A DNA stretch of 25,266 nucleotides from Polysphondylium violaceum (Eukaryota; Evosea; Eumycetozoa; Dictyosteliales; Dictyosteliaceae): assembly GCA_000277445.1 (NCBI GenBank), contig AJWJ01000338.1:1-25266 (forward strand). The letters run 5' to 3'. The translations under genes and the position numbers were made by a program. The notes under the pieces are model-generated. The model saw only the letters and a list, made by a program, of their open reading frames with translations. It was not told the origin of the DNA and did not search any database. Positions 9,247 through 19,707 of this stretch are shown piece after piece. Numbering within the stretch: the stretch's first letter is position 1; each line of letters opens with the position of its first letter.

Positions 9247-10256
9247 TTATAATTTCCAACCTGAATGAATAGCACAAATACCAAAAGAAAGATTTTTATA
9301 AGTAACTTGTTGGAAACCAGCATCTCTCATCATATCGGCGAAAGTTTCTTGATCGGGGAATTTTCTAATACTTTCAACAAGATATTGATAACTATCTCTA
9401 TCACCAACAACCAATTGACCCATGACTGGAATTACATTAAATGAATAAGTATCATACATGTATCTTAATGCTGGATTTGGGATTTGACTAAACTCCAAAC
9501 ATAAAAATCTACCACCTTTCTTTAAAACTCTGTGTGCTTCTTTTAATACTTGATCTACATTTGTACAATTTCTAATACCAAATGAAACTGTATAGCAATT
9601 GAATGTTTCATCTTTAAATGGTAAATTTTCTGAATTACCTTGAACCCAATCAATTGAAGGATCTTTTGTTTTATCAATTTTAAATATTAATCATTTGTTG
9701 ATCAACAATAACAACAATAACAACAACAACAACTAACTATTATATTGAATGCAAAAAACATACCAGTAGTTTCATTATAACCATTTAAAATACCTCTTTT
9801 TTTACCTTGATCCAACATTGATTGATTGATGTCAAACACAGTAGCAGAGGAAGGAAGAGATGTGTTTTTTGGTGGATTTGCACCAATAGCTGGTAAATAG
9901 TATGGAGATTGTTTAATCTTTTCCAAGAATCTAAAAGAGATATCACCAGTGCCACCAGCAACATCCAAGAGATGAGAACCTGGAGTTGGATTGAGTGTTG
10001 AAATCAATTCATCTTTCCAAAGTCTATGAATACCCATAGACATAACATCATTCATTAAATCATAGCTTGATGAAACATTATCAAATACTTCTTTAACCAT
10101 TGATTCTTTATCATTTTTATTTACTGTTTGAAAACCAAAATGTGTTTGTGGTTGTTCATTGGTAGTGTTGTTATCTTTTGGCGTAGCTGTAGTAAAGAAT
10201 CTTCTTGATACAAAGCCATATGTACCTGTGGTAAGTCTTCTTAATGATGGAATCAT
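9247..10256 (-). CDS. coq5: COQ5, ubiquinone biosynthesis C-methyltransferase
   Basis: Two exons, 10256-9764 and 9662-9247, separated by a 101-nt intron carrying a CAA/TAA-rich stretch; 302 residues. Class I SAM-dependent methyltransferase (UbiE/COQ5 family) that methylates the demethoxy-benzoquinol ring during ubiquinone synthesis at the mitochondrial inner membrane. The N-terminus ([20 protein letters not shown]) is basic and lacks acidic residues, as for a mitochondrial presequence. SAM motif I is [10 protein letters not shown] (96-105); after the junction come NSENLPF, the family signature [35 protein letters not shown] and the end [11 protein letters not shown], matching human COQ5 through to its C-terminus. 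The join restores GYNETTG/DPSIDW, where the family has no gap. A short insert ([14 protein letters not shown]) sits before VFDIN. It is divergent from ccdc47, sharing a 375-bp gap. Confidence 0.95.
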
Positions 10257-10631
10257 TTTAATTTATCTCTATTTAGCAGCACAATGATCTGTTTTTATAT
10301 AAAAAAAAAAAAAACGTAATATGCACGCGAATCAAACCAAAATGAATAATTTTTTTTATTTTTTTCTAGATTTTATATATCTTATGTATTTTTGAAAATA
10401 AATGAAATTAAACAACTTATTTATATGTTTCCTTATAAACCATTTAAACAAATGATTATTTCTTTATATAAAAAGTATAGTCTTTCATATGAATTTTTCA
10501 GATTAGTTTTTAATTTTTTTTAATTTTTTTTAAAAATTTGCTCTTGTTTTTTTTTATGAGTGATGATCATCATTGTTTTTTTTTTTTAGGTTTTCGACAT
10601 ACACACTAAGAAGTTAGGAGTAAAGATAAAG
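10257..10631. promoter_or_regulatory. Shared divergent promoter, coq5 / ccdc47
   Basis: A 375-bp gap between two genes transcribed away from each other. It contains oligo-A/T runs on both sides, as expected for start-site regions in dictyostelids, and a perfect 12-bp palindrome TGATGATCATCA at 10561-10572, about 60 bases before the ccdc47 start. A T-run ending in TTTAG at 10590 could be a 5'-UTR splice acceptor, but no donor is assigned. Confidence 0.45.
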
Positions 10632-12021
10632 ATGAACAAAAAGATATATTTTATTTTAATAGGAATATTATTATTGGGATTAATTTCCGTTTCATTATCA
10701 CAACCAACCGAGTTTAACGAAGTTGAAGTTGAAGAAGATATTGAATATGAAGGCACTGGAGTAGAGAATAAATATCAATCATTGAATCAAGATGGTGGAT
10801 CAGAAGCACCCCAACCACAAGAACCAGAGATCATTGCAACCGAAGTCAGAGAAGAAACTGAAGAAATGAAAAAAAAGAGAGAACTTGACGCTCTTCCATT
10901 CTTTAAGAGACAAAAACACTGGTATATGGAGATCACCTTTATTGTCATCATCATTTTCTACGTTATAAACTATTTTATTGGTGAAAAAACCAATCGTGAT
11001 TTAGTCAAACTTTGGGGTCGTAAATTCCAACCAATTTTTGAACAAAACTTTGCCAAAGTTGGTAATAGAGATGTATTCACAATCATTAAAATCAATGCAA
11101 GCACTTTTACCTTTATTTGTACTGGTAGAGAAAATTGTAATGGAGCTCAAGTCACATTGGATCTCAAGAAAAGACATGATTTATTCTCTGTCTTGTTGGA
11201 TGCCTTTGGTTTTGGTAGTCCAGATAAAGTTACCATTGAAGTAGCTTTAACCAAAGACGTTATGGATCCATTAATTTTTGCTGTTGTTAAACAAAAAGCT
11301 TTGGCTAAATTTAAATCTGATCATGAAGATGTCGTATGTATTATTACTATCTATTATCTATTATCTATTTATTTAAATAATATATTCTAATATATTTATC
11401 AAAATTTTATTATTAGAATCTTTTCTGTTCAAAATATAATCAAGCTACTGGATTATCATCATCTTTTGGTGTTTTATGTGATACTGATTGTCTTCCATCA
11501 TTATTTTTAAAGAATGAAGTTGTTTCTACTTTAAATGCAAATGAAAATCTTTTTGAATCCATGTATTTCACTGATCATAGTTTAATTAATACAAAATAGT
11601 AAGTTGCTATGAATTTAAATAGTTGTGGTAGACTCTATACTAATAATTATCTATCTTTTTTTTAAAAATTAGTCAAAAAGCTCTTCAATTTATTTTTAAA
11701 TTCCCAAAGGTTTCTGATATTGATAAACTTGTTTTATTAACTAAAATGGCCGTTCATTTTATTGATATTGTTGCCAAAGTTGAATTACCAAAGGCTCATA
11801 AACAAAAAGCCGAAAAATTAAGAGAAAAAGCCAAAGAATCTGTCGTTAAACAAGCCCACCAAGATAGACAAGAGGAATTACAAAAAAAGAAATTTGAAAA
11901 AATGCAAAAAGAAAAAGAAATGGTAGCTAAAATGACACCAGAACAACAAAGAAAGTATGACGAAAAGGAATACAAAAAACAACTTAAAAAGAAAGCCTCT
12001 GGAAAATATAAAGTACTTTTA

Positions 12022-12027
<6 letters not shown>
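10632..12027 (+). CDS. ccdc47: CCDC47 (calumin), ER PAT-complex subunit
   Basis: Three exons (10632-11333, 11417-11598, 11673-12027) give 412 residues. The CCDC47 family is an ER membrane protein that, in animals, forms the PAT chaperone complex with Asterix at the multipass translocon and binds calcium through its acidic lumenal segment. Seen here: N-terminal signal sequence (~1-23, ending SVSLSQ), an acidic Glu-rich lumenal stretch (25-90), one transmembrane helix (~98-117, EITFIVIIIFYVINYFIG), a cytosolic core with FTFICTGRENCNGAQVTLDL (human: LWCSGRVCCEGMLIQL), FAVVKQKAL, YFTDH, and a highly charged Lys/Glu C-terminal coiled coil (~320-405). Introns of 83 and 74 nt; the second junction splits a Tyr codon (TA/T) and without it the frame would stop. 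It is shorter than the human protein (483), mainly in the lumenal region. Its 3' end converges on the ligase gene with a 127-bp gap made of TAA/AAT repeats. Confidence 0.9.
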
Positions 12028-12053
<26 letters not shown>

Positions 12054-12154
12054 GTTTTATTAGTTAAAATAAAATGATTTAAATAAACATATTATTCATT
12101 TATATAATCTTTATAAATAATATATATATTTTATTTAATAATAATAATAATTTA
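12028..12154. repeat. Trinucleotide-repeat convergent intergenic spacer
   Basis: Between two converging stop codons lie about nine TAA/AAT units (12025-12053) and further ATA/TAA-rich sequence up to 12150, plus AATAAA-like signals usable on both strands. It probably serves both 3' ends. Confidence 0.5.
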
Positions 12155-14693
12155 TTAAAATTCAGTTAAATTTTTACAAAGATTACAACCTAAAATAAAT
12201 TCTTCACAATGAGGATGTTCAATTTTCAATGGGCATTGATCAATACCAGAGCACATTGGAATGGCAGTTTTTGGTTTTCTATTTAGATAATCACCTTTTT
12301 GTTGTTTTGTATGACAATCTGTACAGAAATGAGTCTTTCCCCAACAATACCACTGAGCAACAGAACAACAAAATTGACATTTCCAAATAATATAATCCCA
12401 ACCATGAGTCTTGCATTGTTTTCCATCGGTTCCACGACAGTTACCACAAATTAAATCCTCTTGTTTATAATCATCACCATTTAAACCTTCATCGCATCTT
12501 GCCTGTCCAGCAAAATATGGATTCTTGCATTTGAAGCATTGATAATAAACATATCTATCCATTGAATAGGCATCGGGATTGTTGAACCATTTGGATTTCT
12601 TGTCTTCAAGTTCTTTGGTTTTTGATAATCCTTCATAGGATAATCTTGCCAATGCCTTGGCTTGAATCGTTGTTTTTAACTTTAAGATGGGTTCTACTAT
12701 ACTTTGGATTGATGGATGCTCCATTAGTTCTTTGCATATGGGACAATCTAGAAAGGTAAAAGTTAATCTAGGTCCAGATGTATTCTTTTCTTTGATTTTC
12801 TTTTCTACACAACCTTGATGGAAAATATGTCCACACTTTAATTTGAGACATGGTGCCGATTTTAATGACTCTACATAACATATATTACAATAATCTTCAT
12901 TTGAATTTTTAAACTTGTTTTTTTCATAACATTGAAGATCCATACATGGTTCACATTTTGATTCATTTCTAATACCTATACAATTATGTCCACATTTAAG
13001 AATCTAATTTAAATTATTATTATTATTATTATTAATATATACATTATTTAATTATTATTATAATAAATATATCTTTGTATACCTTATTACAACTTGAATC
13101 TTTTTTAGTTTGACATTCTTCAGATTCACAAACATCTGATAAACCATCTTTACTATTGTTGTTGTTGTTATTTTTGATTTGATTTGAACAAAATCTACAT
13201 TTACGAGAGACTAGATATTCTTTATATTTTGAACATGTAAAACCATAATGATATGGAGTAGTGTGACAATCTGAACAGAATTCAGTTGAGCATTTTGTGC
13301 ATCTAAATCTATACTCATCTCTATGTTTTGCTTCTTCTTCATTCATTACTATATTGGTTGGTGATAAATAATATGATTGATTTCTATTGTTCTTTTCATT
13401 GTTATTATTGGCGTTTTCTATTCTTTCATATGCTACAAAACAACAAGGGCACTTGAAAAAGTTTGAATTGTTTTCAATTGCATCTTCAAATGTTTTGTTT
13501 AAAAAGCTTTCATATTCTGTTTTACCTAAAATTGACTATATTGTTATTGTTGTTAATAAAAGGTCTATGTAACCCTTTCTATATTTATCTATTTACTTTT
13601 ATAACTATATGATGAATTTTATCTGGACAATCTTGAACAAGACAATTAATATTATTATTGCTATTTGAGTTTGCAATTTGTTTTTTAATACCAATATTGA
13701 GACAATCTCTACAAAAATTATGAAGACAATCATCCATTAAAAATAAATTATCAACAACATCGTTCTTTTTACATAAAATACAATGTAAAAGCATATCTTG
13801 ATCATTCCCATCATCCATACTAGCAATTTGACGAAGAATCTCTGGATCTAATGATGAATTAAAGTTTTGTCCATTGTAATCATCATCATCATAGTTATCA
13901 TCATATATAAAATTATTGTTATGGTTATTAAAGTTCGGAGAATTGTGATTAGATATTGTTGAAGTAGTAGTTGTCGTTGTTGTTGTTGTCGAAGCCGTAT
14001 TATTGTTATTATTATTATTATTTATATTTATAGGATTAAATCTTGATTTTTCCAAAACTAACCAATCATCAAGCCCATGTTCTATATCATTGGGTTGTTT
14101 AAATCTAGCTTTAACTAATAATTGACCAACTATTTGATTATTGGTGTCTAACAAATGTAACCAACTTTCAAAGAAATCGTCCAACGGTATAAAATCTAAA
14201 TGTAATAAAACCTCTCCAATAAAATTTCTTTTAAATATTATTTCTCTATCCCAAACACTAAATGAAATTGTTTGTGGTCTTATATTTCTTGTTATATTTC
14301 TATATATATCATAGAGATATTAGTACACTAATACTACTATTATATGTATATAAAACCTACAATTCAAAATTTTCGTTCCAATGAGGGCATACAGAGTTTT
14401 TAGATACTTTGGTATTATATGATTTTTCATTATATTTAATCTCAACATAAGAGTCTATTTTATTATTACTATCTCTTAATTTTAAATCTTTTGCTTCTAA
14501 AACTGTGATTGAGCACTCATATTAATATACAGTATATATGTATATATGTGTGTAGATAGTAATCTATTTATACTATACCGGTGACAGATAAGATTGATTT
14601 TTCATCGACGATTTGACCATTGGTAATAGTAGTATTGTTATTATTATTTGTTTCACAATGGATATCCTGACCAAGGAAAAAATCCATTTTCAT
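12155..14693 (-). CDS. C2 / RING1-IBR / RING-Cys-relay (MYCBP2-type) E3 candidate
   Basis: Five exons: 14693-14579, 14502-14361, 14299-13597, 13535-13083, 13003-12155; 753 residues, introns 61-79 nt, all junctions in frame. Domains in order: a C2 domain ~33-140 (VLEAKDLKLRD, D49, D55, YVEIKYN, SFSVWDRE, FIGEVLLHLD), likely membrane or calcium binding; an Asn/Thr/Asp-rich linker; a RING1 at 259-310 (C259, C262, C277, H279, C282, C285, C305, C310); an IBR at ~349-421 (C349, C352, C399, C402, C407, C410, H416, C421); then, instead of an RBR RING2, a block matching the C-terminus of MYCBP2/Highwire: RING at 510-561 (YCNICYVESLKSAPCLKLKCGHIFH) and the tandem-cysteine domain ~625-753. The two relay cysteines known in MYCBP2 (ARC and the Cys before xGxTHFCxxCH) and the catalytic His are present as C641, C691 and H702, so Cys-relay ubiquitin transfer is plausible. 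Reading it as two or three separate genes is rejected because frames and domains continue across introns. Confidence 0.85.
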
Positions 14694-14986
14694 TTAAAAA
14701 CACTCGTATAAATATATAAATATAAACAAAGTAATAAATTAGTTTTGTTTTTGTTGCTATTGGTTTTTTATAACTTTTGGAGGAAAATTTTTCACCACGC
14801 AATACAATAAAATATTAAAAAAATTCATAAAAAAAATTAATGAACAAAAAAAAAAAAAAAAAAAAATAATTATGTATATCTCACTTTTTTGGGATAATAT
14901 TAAAATTGCAGAAATGAAGTTATCCAACCCTATGCTTTAGAGATAGTGATCCTTTATCTTTATTTATATATTTTCTTTTTTCTTTT
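14694..14986. other. Gap between ligase gene start and emc6 end
   Basis: This is the promoter of the minus-strand ligase gene and the 3' flank of emc6. It holds a 20-base A run at 14847-14866 with T-rich sequence on the coding side. No gene or RNA is seen. Confidence 0.4.
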
Positions 14987-15497
14987 TTAATAAATGTGAA
15001 TGATATTATACAAAAATCTATATGATTTATAATAATTAGTATGGCCTGACCAGAGTAGTGTTTAAACTATATTATCCTCTACTTACGTCCAAAAAAGAAT
15101 ATAAGGCATAAGACCAGAACCCAATCCATCAAACCATATTGATCTTGGATTAATAAAATATAATGAAAGCTTTTTATTCTCTCTGAGAACAAAGAGACTA
15201 CAAAATGTGAAATATACAAAAAAGTAAAATAAAAATCCAAAGAGACCAGAGAATCCCAACACACCTGCAATAGCGCCTCCTAATATACAAATTGGTATTT
15301 GACTATTTGTGATTCATTATATTAATATATAAAAGATGTACATATGAATTACGATAATAGATAAACTCTTACCAAAAAGTCACTGCTTTATTGTTTCTCA
15401 TAATAATTTCAGGATCATAGTGTTCAGGTATAACAGAATTTGCTTGTTCCTGTTGTTGCTGTTGCTGTTGTTGTTGAATTTGTTGTGGATGTAACAT
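14987..15497 (-). CDS. emc6: EMC6, ER membrane protein complex subunit 6
   Basis: Three exons: 15497-15373, 15302-15087, 15017-14987; 123 residues. EMC6 is a core membrane subunit of the EMC insertase, which inserts transmembrane helices into the ER membrane. Evidence: MRNNKAVTFCQ (human: VRGNAAVLDYCR), GGAIAGVLGFSGLFGFLFYF (human: [20 protein letters not shown]), YILFWT and, after the last splice, FLYNIIHIY, which reproduces the family's C-terminal FLYGMVHVY. Three hydrophobic helices are visible. The last exon encodes only ten residues and the splice there (69-nt intron) decides the C-terminus; reading through gives an early stop after FWT. The N-terminal ~17 residues include a nine-Gln run not found in animal EMC6. 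The start chosen is the Met before LHPQQ; the frame stays open upstream to a T-tract ending in AAAAG at 15548, so an extra upstream exon is possible. Confidence 0.88.
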
Positions 15498-15662
15498 GTT
15501 TTCTAAGCAATATTGTAACAGATCATCAATAGAAAATGGTGATCTTTTAGAAAAAAAAAAAAAAAAAATTAAGTAAAAAAAAAATTACACACAAACAAGA
15601 GTAGTATGTTTATCAATCAAATCAAGACATTACACAGTTATTTATTTTATTTACATTTACAT

Positions 15663-16820
15663 TTACATTTGTTGTTCAAAAAAAGGTTTAAAGGAATCCC
15701 ACATTAGACTACTTGAAATCTTGTCAGAGTAATCCAATTGATCGGCATTCCATGAGCTTATACCTCTTATACTATATTTCTTTGCAATGTTTACTTTTAA
15801 TTCAATCGTTTCTTCATCGTCATACCAGACCTGATGAATAGTTTCTTGTTGATCTACATAGTTCAGATATACGCTTGAATACTTGTCGCTCCAAAGAGGG
15901 CCAGAGGTCTTATTTTTTGGATCTTGAATCATATTTACAATGGCACCATAGTCCATAGACACCATTGGATGAGGACACGTTACCTGTCCATTGACATTTT
16001 GTTCAAGACTGCAGTCCTCTAGATTTAGGTTGGTTGCATTTTGACATTTATAAGTGTACCCGTACCATGGGATAGCCATCACCAACTTGTCTTTGGTCAC
16101 ACCAGTGAGTGTAAAGTTTTCCAATCCCTCTGGCACAAGCAAGAGTGGAGAGTTGGGCCCAGCTATGCATGGATTGGCGGGATATGATCCAAAAAGATCA
16201 TAAAACATCAACACAAGGAAATCAGCGGCCTGTGAGAGACCCAAATAATCATAACATCGTCCAAAGGTGCAATAGGGCGCATAGGGCACGTCTACAGTGA
16301 CTTGGTAGTTTGGATTCACCTTTTTCATTGCCAAAGAGACTTCGGCCACCAAGGCAGTGTATAATGCAGAGAGTTCATTCTGAGTGTCGTTTATCGATGC
16401 TTCGAAATCAATGTTTATTCCATCGGCATAGTTGTTCTCTACCAAATCGATTTGTTGTTTGATCCATTCTTTTTTATAGGTAGAGTTTGTGAGCTGAAGC
16501 AATGGATAGGAGGCTTGAAACACCAATCTTGCATTGTTTTCGTGAGCCACACACAAAGCCTCCCCCACAGGATCTGGATAAAATACTGCATAGGTGGTGA
16601 TTTGTGACCAATCATAGTATTTATAGTTTCCCTGTACTATAGAGAAAATAAACAACTCTTTTCGCTCGTTTCCTGGATTAATTGGTTGGCACAAAGTCTT
16701 ATTTGAACAAGGACATTGAATTTTTTGAGGTTTTATATCATCAACAACACTACTGCTACTGAGTGATGCTGCAAAAGACAGCGTTGCTACCAAAAACACC
16801 AGCAATGTTAAATATTTCAT
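15663..16820 (-). CDS. ctbs: Di-N-acetylchitobiase (GH18, lysosomal)
   Basis: Intronless, 385 residues from the Met at 16820; the open frame continues to 16892 but the extra 24 residues lack a role, whereas the chosen start gives a clean signal peptide (MKYLTLLVFLVATLSFAAS). The length equals that of human CTBS. It cleaves the reducing-end GlcNAc from the chitobiose core of free N-glycans in lysosomes. GH18 active-site motif DGINIDFE lies at 133-140 with E140 as the proton donor; other family marks are CPCSNKTLCQPI near the mature N-terminus, FSIVQGNYKYYDWSQITTYAVF, VTVDVPYAPYC, MFYDLFG, MAIPWYGYTYKC and the late VWYDDEETIELK and RGISSWNADQLDY. Several N-glycosylation sequons (NKT, NST, NDT, NFT, NAT) fit a secretory/lysosomal route. 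A head-to-head gap of 898 bp separates it from the phosphomannomutase gene. Confidence 0.94.
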   Translation of the reverse strand: MKYLTLLVFLVATLSFAASLSSSSVVDDIKPQKIQCPCSNKTLCQPINPGNERKELFIFSIVQGNYKYYDWSQITTYAVFYPDPVGEALCVAHENNARLVFQASYPLLQLTNSTYKKEWIKQQIDLVENNYADGINIDFEASINDTQNELSALYTALVAEVSLAMKKVNPNYQVTVDVPYAPYCTFGRCYDYLGLSQAADFLVLMFYDLFGSYPANPCIAGPNSPLLLVPEGLENFTLTGVTKDKLVMAIPWYGYTYKCQNATNLNLEDCSLEQNVNGQVTCPHPMVSMDYGAIVNMIQDPKNKTSGPLWSDKYSSVYLNYVDQQETIHQVWYDDEETIELKVNIAKKYSIRGISSWNADQLDYSDKISSSLMWDSFKPFFEQQM

Positions 16821-17718
16821 TTTCTTTAATAGTTTTTTAATATCTATCTGCTGAATCAACATATATATGTATATAGAGTATAAATTACACACAAAAGTAT
16901 TAGTTTTTGTTGTACAGTGAAATTAAGGATATTTTTTATTGGAATTATATCATTGATTTAATTAACTACAACTAAAATAAAATGAATACTTACACACACA
17001 CACACCCAGTACTACTCAAATAAATAATACCCTTGAGATTAATTTAAATTATTAATATTATTATTATTTTGTTTTTTAATTCGACAAGGAGTGAAATGGA
17101 AATTTTGAAAATGGTAATCTGTTTGATGATGAAATTTATTTATTTATATTAAAAAAAAAGTTAATGGTGAATAAAAAAAAATTATAATTCTATTGGCCGA
17201 TGAATTCCTATATATGTGTGAGGGTGGTGTTTTTTGTATTTTTTTTTTTTATTATGTGTGTTATGTGGGGGGGAAAAATTCTCCATCTATCTCTATTACA
17301 ATTATTATTGTTATTATTAGAGCTGTCTTCCCTATAGGGTGAACCATTTTCTTCACCAATAATAGAATATTATTCGTAAAATGTATAGATTTAAATCTCA
17401 CATTTCGTGATCTATTCGTATATTTTATTTAATTTCCACAACAAAAAATTCAAAAAACAACTACAAAATTATTTTATATCAATTTTTCAACTCTGGGAAA
17501 TTATATAAATTACAACACCACAAATGACAATGTTGACTGTAGGTGAGATAATTTACCTCTATGAGTAATGTCTGTCATGTGACAAGACAAAAAATTATTA
17601 TTTTTTTGAATTTTTTTTGAATTTTTTTCTATTTTTTCTTTTTCTATAAAAATAAGAAATCTCGAGCGAGAACATCACCCAATTTGTAGATTATAGCAAA
17701 GCATTGATAGATATAAAA
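16821..17718. promoter_or_regulatory. Divergent intergenic region, ctbs / pmm
   Basis: No gene is seen in about 900 bp. Features: TATA-like ATATATATGTATATAG at 16860-16875 close to the ctbs start; a short CA repeat at 16991-17006; GT-rich patches GTGTGAGGGTGGTG (17215-17228) and TATGTGTGTTATGTGGGGGGG (17254-17273), which resemble the G-boxes bound by the Dictyostelium factor GBF; an imperfect inverted repeat AGGTGA/TTACCT at 17541-17558; and oligo-T runs at 17600-17640 followed by TATAAAA at 17645, the probable pmm promoter. Confidence 0.45.
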
Positions 17719-18785
17719 ATGACAATCCCCGACACTATTTGCTTATTTGATGTTGATGGTACTCTTACTAAACCAAGAAATGTAAGCTTTCTTTTTTTTT
17801 TTTTATTAAAAGGAGCTTTTTAAATTTACTCTGATACATTACTGCTATAGTAGTATATCGGATATTTAAACTATAACAATTACTACTGCTACTACTACTA
17901 TGAATGAGTGTGATTGAATCATTGTCCTGACTATGTTTTTTCTATTCTCTATCCCTACTAGGTAATTACACCTGAAATGAAACAATTCCTCACTGAAAGT
18001 AGAGGTAGAGTTAAACTTGGTGTTGTTGGTGGATCAGATTTAATTAAAATTGAAGAACAATTGGGTTCATCTGCTAAAGGTGATTTTGATTTTCTTTTTG
18101 CCGAAAATGGTTTAATTGCTTTCCAAAATGGAAATTTACTTGCTACTCAAGTATGTATTATTTATTATTATTATTTAATATCATGTTTTAAACTCTAATC
18201 ATAATAATACCTGTGTGTATAGAGTATTAAACAATTTTTAGGTGAAGATAGAATTAAACAATTTGTAAATTTTGTTTTACATTATATCGCTGATCTCGAT
18301 ATTCCAATTAAAAGAGGTACCTTTATTGAATTTAGAAATGGTATGATCAATATTTCACCAATTGGTAGAAATTGCTCACAATCTGAAAGAGATGAATTTG
18401 AAAAATTTGATTTAGTATGTACAATTAATTATACCAATCTATTTAATATGCTCTAATCATTATATAATAATAGCAAAATAAGATTAGATCAACTATGGTT
18501 TCAATCCTAAGAGAAAAGTTTAGTGATTTTGGATTACAATATTCTATCGGTGGTCAAATTAGTTTTGATGTATTCCCAGTTGGTTGGGATAAAACCTATT
18601 GTCTCAGACATCTCCCTGAAAATGAATTTAAAAACATTTACTTTTTCGGTGATAAAACATTTAAGGGTGGTAATGATTATGAAATCAGTGTTGACCCAAG
18701 AATCACAAAATCATTTGCCGTCACTTCACCCGACGATACTAAAAAGTATCTCTCTGAATTATTAAATCAACTTGAGCAAAATTAA
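17719..18785 (+). CDS. pmm: Phosphomannomutase (PMM2 type)
   Basis: Four exons (17719-17781, 17962-18150, 18223-18414, 18474-18785), all joined in phase 0; 251 residues (human PMM2 246). It interconverts mannose-6-phosphate and mannose-1-phosphate, feeding GDP-mannose for N-glycosylation in the cytosol. It belongs to the eukaryotic PMM branch of the HAD phosphatase superfamily: the nucleophile motif is FDVDGTLT (D11 and D13), followed by the substrate/cap motifs [38 protein letters not shown], the cap-core [19 protein letters not shown] and the metal-binding [15 protein letters not shown]. The first exon codes only the nucleophile segment and is followed by a 180-nt intron, the longest confidently assigned in the window; the others are 72 and 59 nt. 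It ends ELLNQLEQN. No unusual features. Confidence 0.95.
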
Positions 18786-19205
18786 ATAATTTAATATCAT
18801 TACTAATAATAAATAATATTTATTTATTATTTTTTAAGAATGATCCTCTCTTATCGTATCTTCTTTAAAAAATAGTTTATTGTATTTTAAAAAGTTTTTT
18901 AAGAAAAAATTCTGATGACGTAACAAAATTCATAGACTCTAATTTTTCATATTTCAAAGTTTCAACATATCGAGTCCAGGAGTCATGGCGACAGGCATCC
19001 TGTGTAATTTTTTAAAAATGAGTGGTTGTTGAAAAAAAAAAGTCCCCAGATATTTTTTTAAATTTTTATTTTTATTTTTTTTAATTTTTATTTTTTTTTC
19101 ACAGCCCTCACTTGGATGATCAGAAAATTTGGCTATATAAAAAAAAAATTCTGCATCATTTATTTTATTTTTTCATACACATAAATTAATATATACACAT
19201 ACAAA
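18786..19205. promoter_or_regulatory. Intergenic; cystatin gene promoter
   Basis: The first ~60 bases are the pmm 3' flank. The rest is a typical promoter: a CRE-like TGACGTAA at 18916-18923, T-rich blocks at 19049-19100 and a clear TATA box, CTATATAA, at 19133-19140, followed by an oligo-T start region and the ATG at 19206. A short unique block around 18975-19005 is not A+T biased but has no coding or tRNA-like structure that I can support. Confidence 0.5.
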
Positions 19206-19472
19206 ATGGTCATTCCAGGAGGTTTTCATGATGCTGTCCCAGTCGATGCTGAAGTCGAAGCTCTTACCCTTAAACACAAAGCTGATGTTGAAGCCAAATT
19301 AGGCAGAACCTTGGAAGTCTTTAAGCCAGTTTCCTACAAGAAGCAAGTTGTTGCTGGTACCAACTTTTTAGTCAAAGTTGAAGTCCCAACCGGTTTCATT
19401 AAAGTTAAAGTCTTTAGAGCTTTAGATCAAGTCACCTCTTCCCTCTCTGAAGTTGATGAATCTCAAGAATAA
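19206..19472 (+). CDS. Stefin-type cystatin, cysteine-protease inhibitor
   Basis: Intronless, 88 residues, no signal peptide, so a cytosolic stefin (family I25A). Stefins block papain-like cathepsins through an N-terminal glycine, a first hairpin loop QxVxG and a second hairpin. Here the N-terminus is MVIPGGF with the glycines at 5-6, the first loop is KKQVVAGTNFLVKVEV (loop QVVAG complete, residues 47-51), and FKPVSYK precedes it just as FKAVSFK does in human stefin B. The second loop (stefin LPH) is replaced by ALDQ, a divergence that may weaken binding. Codon use is C-rich for this genome (GTC, CTC, ACC), suggesting strong expression, in line with the good TATA box. An AATAAA signal follows at 19555. 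D. discoideum has several such genes (cpi family); the exact orthologue cannot be assigned. Confidence 0.92.
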   Translation: MVIPGGFHDAVPVDAEVEALTLKHKADVEAKLGRTLEVFKPVSYKKQVVAGTNFLVKVEVPTGFIKVKVFRALDQVTSSLSEVDESQE

Positions 19473-19707
19473 ACGATCAAACTATAGTTGCCAATCCCAA
19501 ACGATATTCATAGTGCGCTCATTAATCTTGTACATAAAAACAACACTGCTAAAATAAATAAATTAAAAATGTTGTACAATTATTAAAACTAAATCTTTCT
19601 CTTTTTATTTTACTTCATTATTTGTATGAGTTTCTTACTAAAATACTATTTTTAGTAAAAAAAGACTCTTATTATAAATACAACATTATTAGATATTGAG
19701 ATATTAA

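Noticed and set aside
13083-14184. Separate zinc-finger genes for the pieces at 13.1-13.3 and 13.6-14.2 kb
   Set aside because: Short in-phase introns join them, and RING1-IBR and the MYCBP2-like block continue across the junctions.
15067-15086. 20-nt intron before the EMC6 last exon
   Set aside because: Too short to splice and gives a poor C-terminus; the acceptor at 15018 gives FLYNIIHIY, the family ending.
16821-16892. Start of chitobiase at 16892
   Set aside because: The 24 extra residues would bury the signal peptide; the Met at 16820 gives a standard signal sequence and the family's usual length.
18970-19010. Less A/T-rich block with a CAGGA..TCCTG partial inverted repeat, considered as a tRNA or small RNA
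   Set aside because: The pairing covers only five bases and no cloverleaf, box or promoter element could be supported.
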